Assembly: GCA_050945995.1 (NCBI GenBank)
Contig: JBMNUA010000141.1
Coordinates: forward strand, 1 to 6,490
From: RUG11247 sp050945995
Lineage (GTDB): Bacteria; Bacillota; Clostridia; Christensenellales; Aristaeellaceae
Direction: 5' to 3'
DNA length: 6,490 bases
In this document: piece by piece, positions 5,651 through 6,490 of the stretch
Layout: the number at the start of each line of letters is the position of its first letter
How positions within the stretch are numbered: position 1 is the first letter of the stretch
Position numbers and translations under genes: made by a program
The notes under the pieces: model-generated
Seen by the model: the letters and a program-made list of their open reading frames with translations, nothing else
The model's database searches: none
What the model was told of the DNA's origin: nothing

Positions 5651-6490
5651 GATGCTGCCGCCCTTGATGTCCTGAAAGCCCTCGCCGAGCACCTCGCGCG
5701 CGTTGATGGCGATCATGAACGCGCGCGAATCGCAGGCGTGCACGATCCGGCGCAGCTGCATGGACTCGAACCGTCCGACGACGCACAAGAGCACCTCGCG
5801 CGATTCGCCGCTGTACAGCCCGCGCCCGTTCAGCCCCGTCACCCCGCGGTCGAGCTCCGCGAGCACGCGCCTGCCGATCTCCGCACTCTCTTTGGAGACG
5901 ATCAGAAACGCGGTCGCGCGGTTCAGCCCCTCGAGCACGAAATCCATGGTATAGTTCATCACGGAGGCGGCGATCAGCGCGTACATCGCGAGCACCGGCG
6001 AAAACACGAACGCCGAGGCGAACACCACGATGCCATCGACGGCGAACACCATCACGCCCACCTTGAGCGCGGGGATGCGCGAGTGAACGAGCGCGCCGAG
6101 CATGTCCGAGCCGCCCGTGGTCGCACCGCCGCGCAGGATCAGCCCAAAGCCTGCGCCGCCCATCACGCCGCCGAAGATCGCAGAAAGCAGCACATCGTCC
6201 GTGACGGCTTGGATGGGCAGATAATCGATGAAAAAGGAAAGCCCGACGGATGCGATCAGCGATTTGATGCCGAAGCGAATCCCCATGTGGCGCATCGACA
6301 CCACAAACAGGGGCACGTTGAGCGCGAGCGCGACCGTGCCGACCGGGAGACCGAACAATTCGTTTAAAAGCTGACCGACGCCCGTAAACCCGCCCGGCGC
6401 GACATTGTTGGGCACGAGGAAAATCCGGTAGGCGACAGAGCACATAAGGAGCCCTGCCGCGATGTAGAGCGCGTCCCGAAACCGTTCCAT
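5642..6490 (-). CDS. YitT family membrane protein with C-terminal DUF2179 domain
   Basis: Integral membrane protein of the YitT group, widespread in Firmicutes and of unsettled function. The 282 residues match the usual family length of about 280-290, so the gene looks complete although its ATG is the last codon of the window; ribosome site and promoter lie outside and a slightly longer N-terminus cannot be excluded. About six hydrophobic segments are seen, near 8-26, 51-66, 75-95, 99-119, 144-162 and 165-186. Family signatures are FLVPNNVAPGGFTGVGQLL (24-42) and RGGATTGGSDMLG (120-132), both glycine-rich and near membrane segments. The soluble C-terminal domain, about 192-278, has the DUF2179 pattern: RGVTGLNGRGLYSGE (215-229), then a strand LLCVVGR (234-240) and FMIAINAREVLGEGF (258-272). 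It converges on the GNAT gene with no base between the stop codons. The exact paralogue cannot be told, so no symbol is given. Confidence 0.9.
   Translation of the reverse strand: MERFRDALYIAAGLLMCSVAYRIFLVPNNVAPGGFTGVGQLLNELFGLPVGTVALALNVPLFVVSMRHMGIRFGIKSLIASVGLSFFIDYLPIQAVTDDVLLSAIFGGVMGGAGFGLILRGGATTGGSDMLGALVHSRIPALKVGVMVFAVDGIVVFASAFVFSPVLAMYALIAASVMNYTMDFVLEGLNRATAFLIVSKESAEIGRRVLAELDRGVTGLNGRGLYSGESREVLLCVVGRFESMQLRRIVHACDSRAFMIAINAREVLGEGFQDIKGGSIKK

Noticed and set aside
5610..5687. Complementary GGCGAGG and CCTCGCC segments flanking the convergent junction
   Set aside because: The arms are about 60 bases apart inside coding sequence and are short, common GC-rich words, so a functional hairpin is not supported.
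5738..6367. Plus-strand frame opposite the YitT-family gene
   Set aside because: Product is rich in His, Arg, Glu and Asp as expected for a frame antisense to a GC-rich gene; no ribosome site or domain is seen.
5580..6443. Second long minus-strand frame of 287 codons within the YitT-family gene
   Set aside because: Its product is arginine- and alanine-rich with no recognisable domain, and it overlaps a well-supported membrane protein gene in another frame.

Overview
The window is a GC-rich bacterial segment with six protein genes and almost no non-coding DNA. The likely source is a high-GC member of the Clostridia/Firmicutes. The evidence is strong Shine-Dalgarno sites (AAGGAGGG, GGAGGTG, GAGGAGGT), promoters close to the housekeeping sigma consensus, a YitT/DUF2179 membrane protein, and a DapA-superfamily protein with a CQSSE motif of a type I associate with gut Firmicutes. 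The genus cannot be set from the sequence. I see no RNA gene, CRISPR array, insertion sequence, phage gene or attachment site.

Layout, left to right. (1) 38-2446, minus: a large secreted family 5 extracellular solute-binding protein of an ABC transporter. Its permease and ATPase genes are not in the window; they may lie beyond the left edge. (2) 2530-3075, minus: an unrecognised protein with about four membrane segments. Between it and gene 1 lies a consensus promoter (TTGACA, 18 bp, TATAAT) whose -35 box contains the stop codon of gene 2, so gene 1 has its own strong start of transcription. (3) 3076-3198: a compact divergent control region, with one promoter facing left and one facing right and their -35 boxes only 4 bp apart. 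(4) 3199-5641, plus: a tightly coupled three-gene operon of a Gfo/Idh/MocA oxidoreductase, a DapA-superfamily lyase/aldolase and a GNAT acetyltransferase, joined by a 4-base overlap (GTGA) and a 1-base overlap (TGATG). (5) 5642-6490, minus: a YitT-family membrane protein that converges on the operon with no intergenic base; its start codon is exactly at the window edge.

How they may work together: the oxidoreductase and the lyase look like two steps of one catabolic route for a sugar, sugar acid or similar carbonyl compound. The lyase keeps the Schiff-base lysine (K170) but lacks residues that true dihydrodipicolinate synthase uses, so it is unlikely to make lysine precursors. The solute-binding protein might supply a substrate, but it is transcribed separately on the other strand and the link is only positional. 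The window looks like ordinary metabolic and transport DNA. The points most worth a second look are the altered lyase active site, the solute-binding protein that has a signal peptide but no lipobox, and the compact promoter arrangements.
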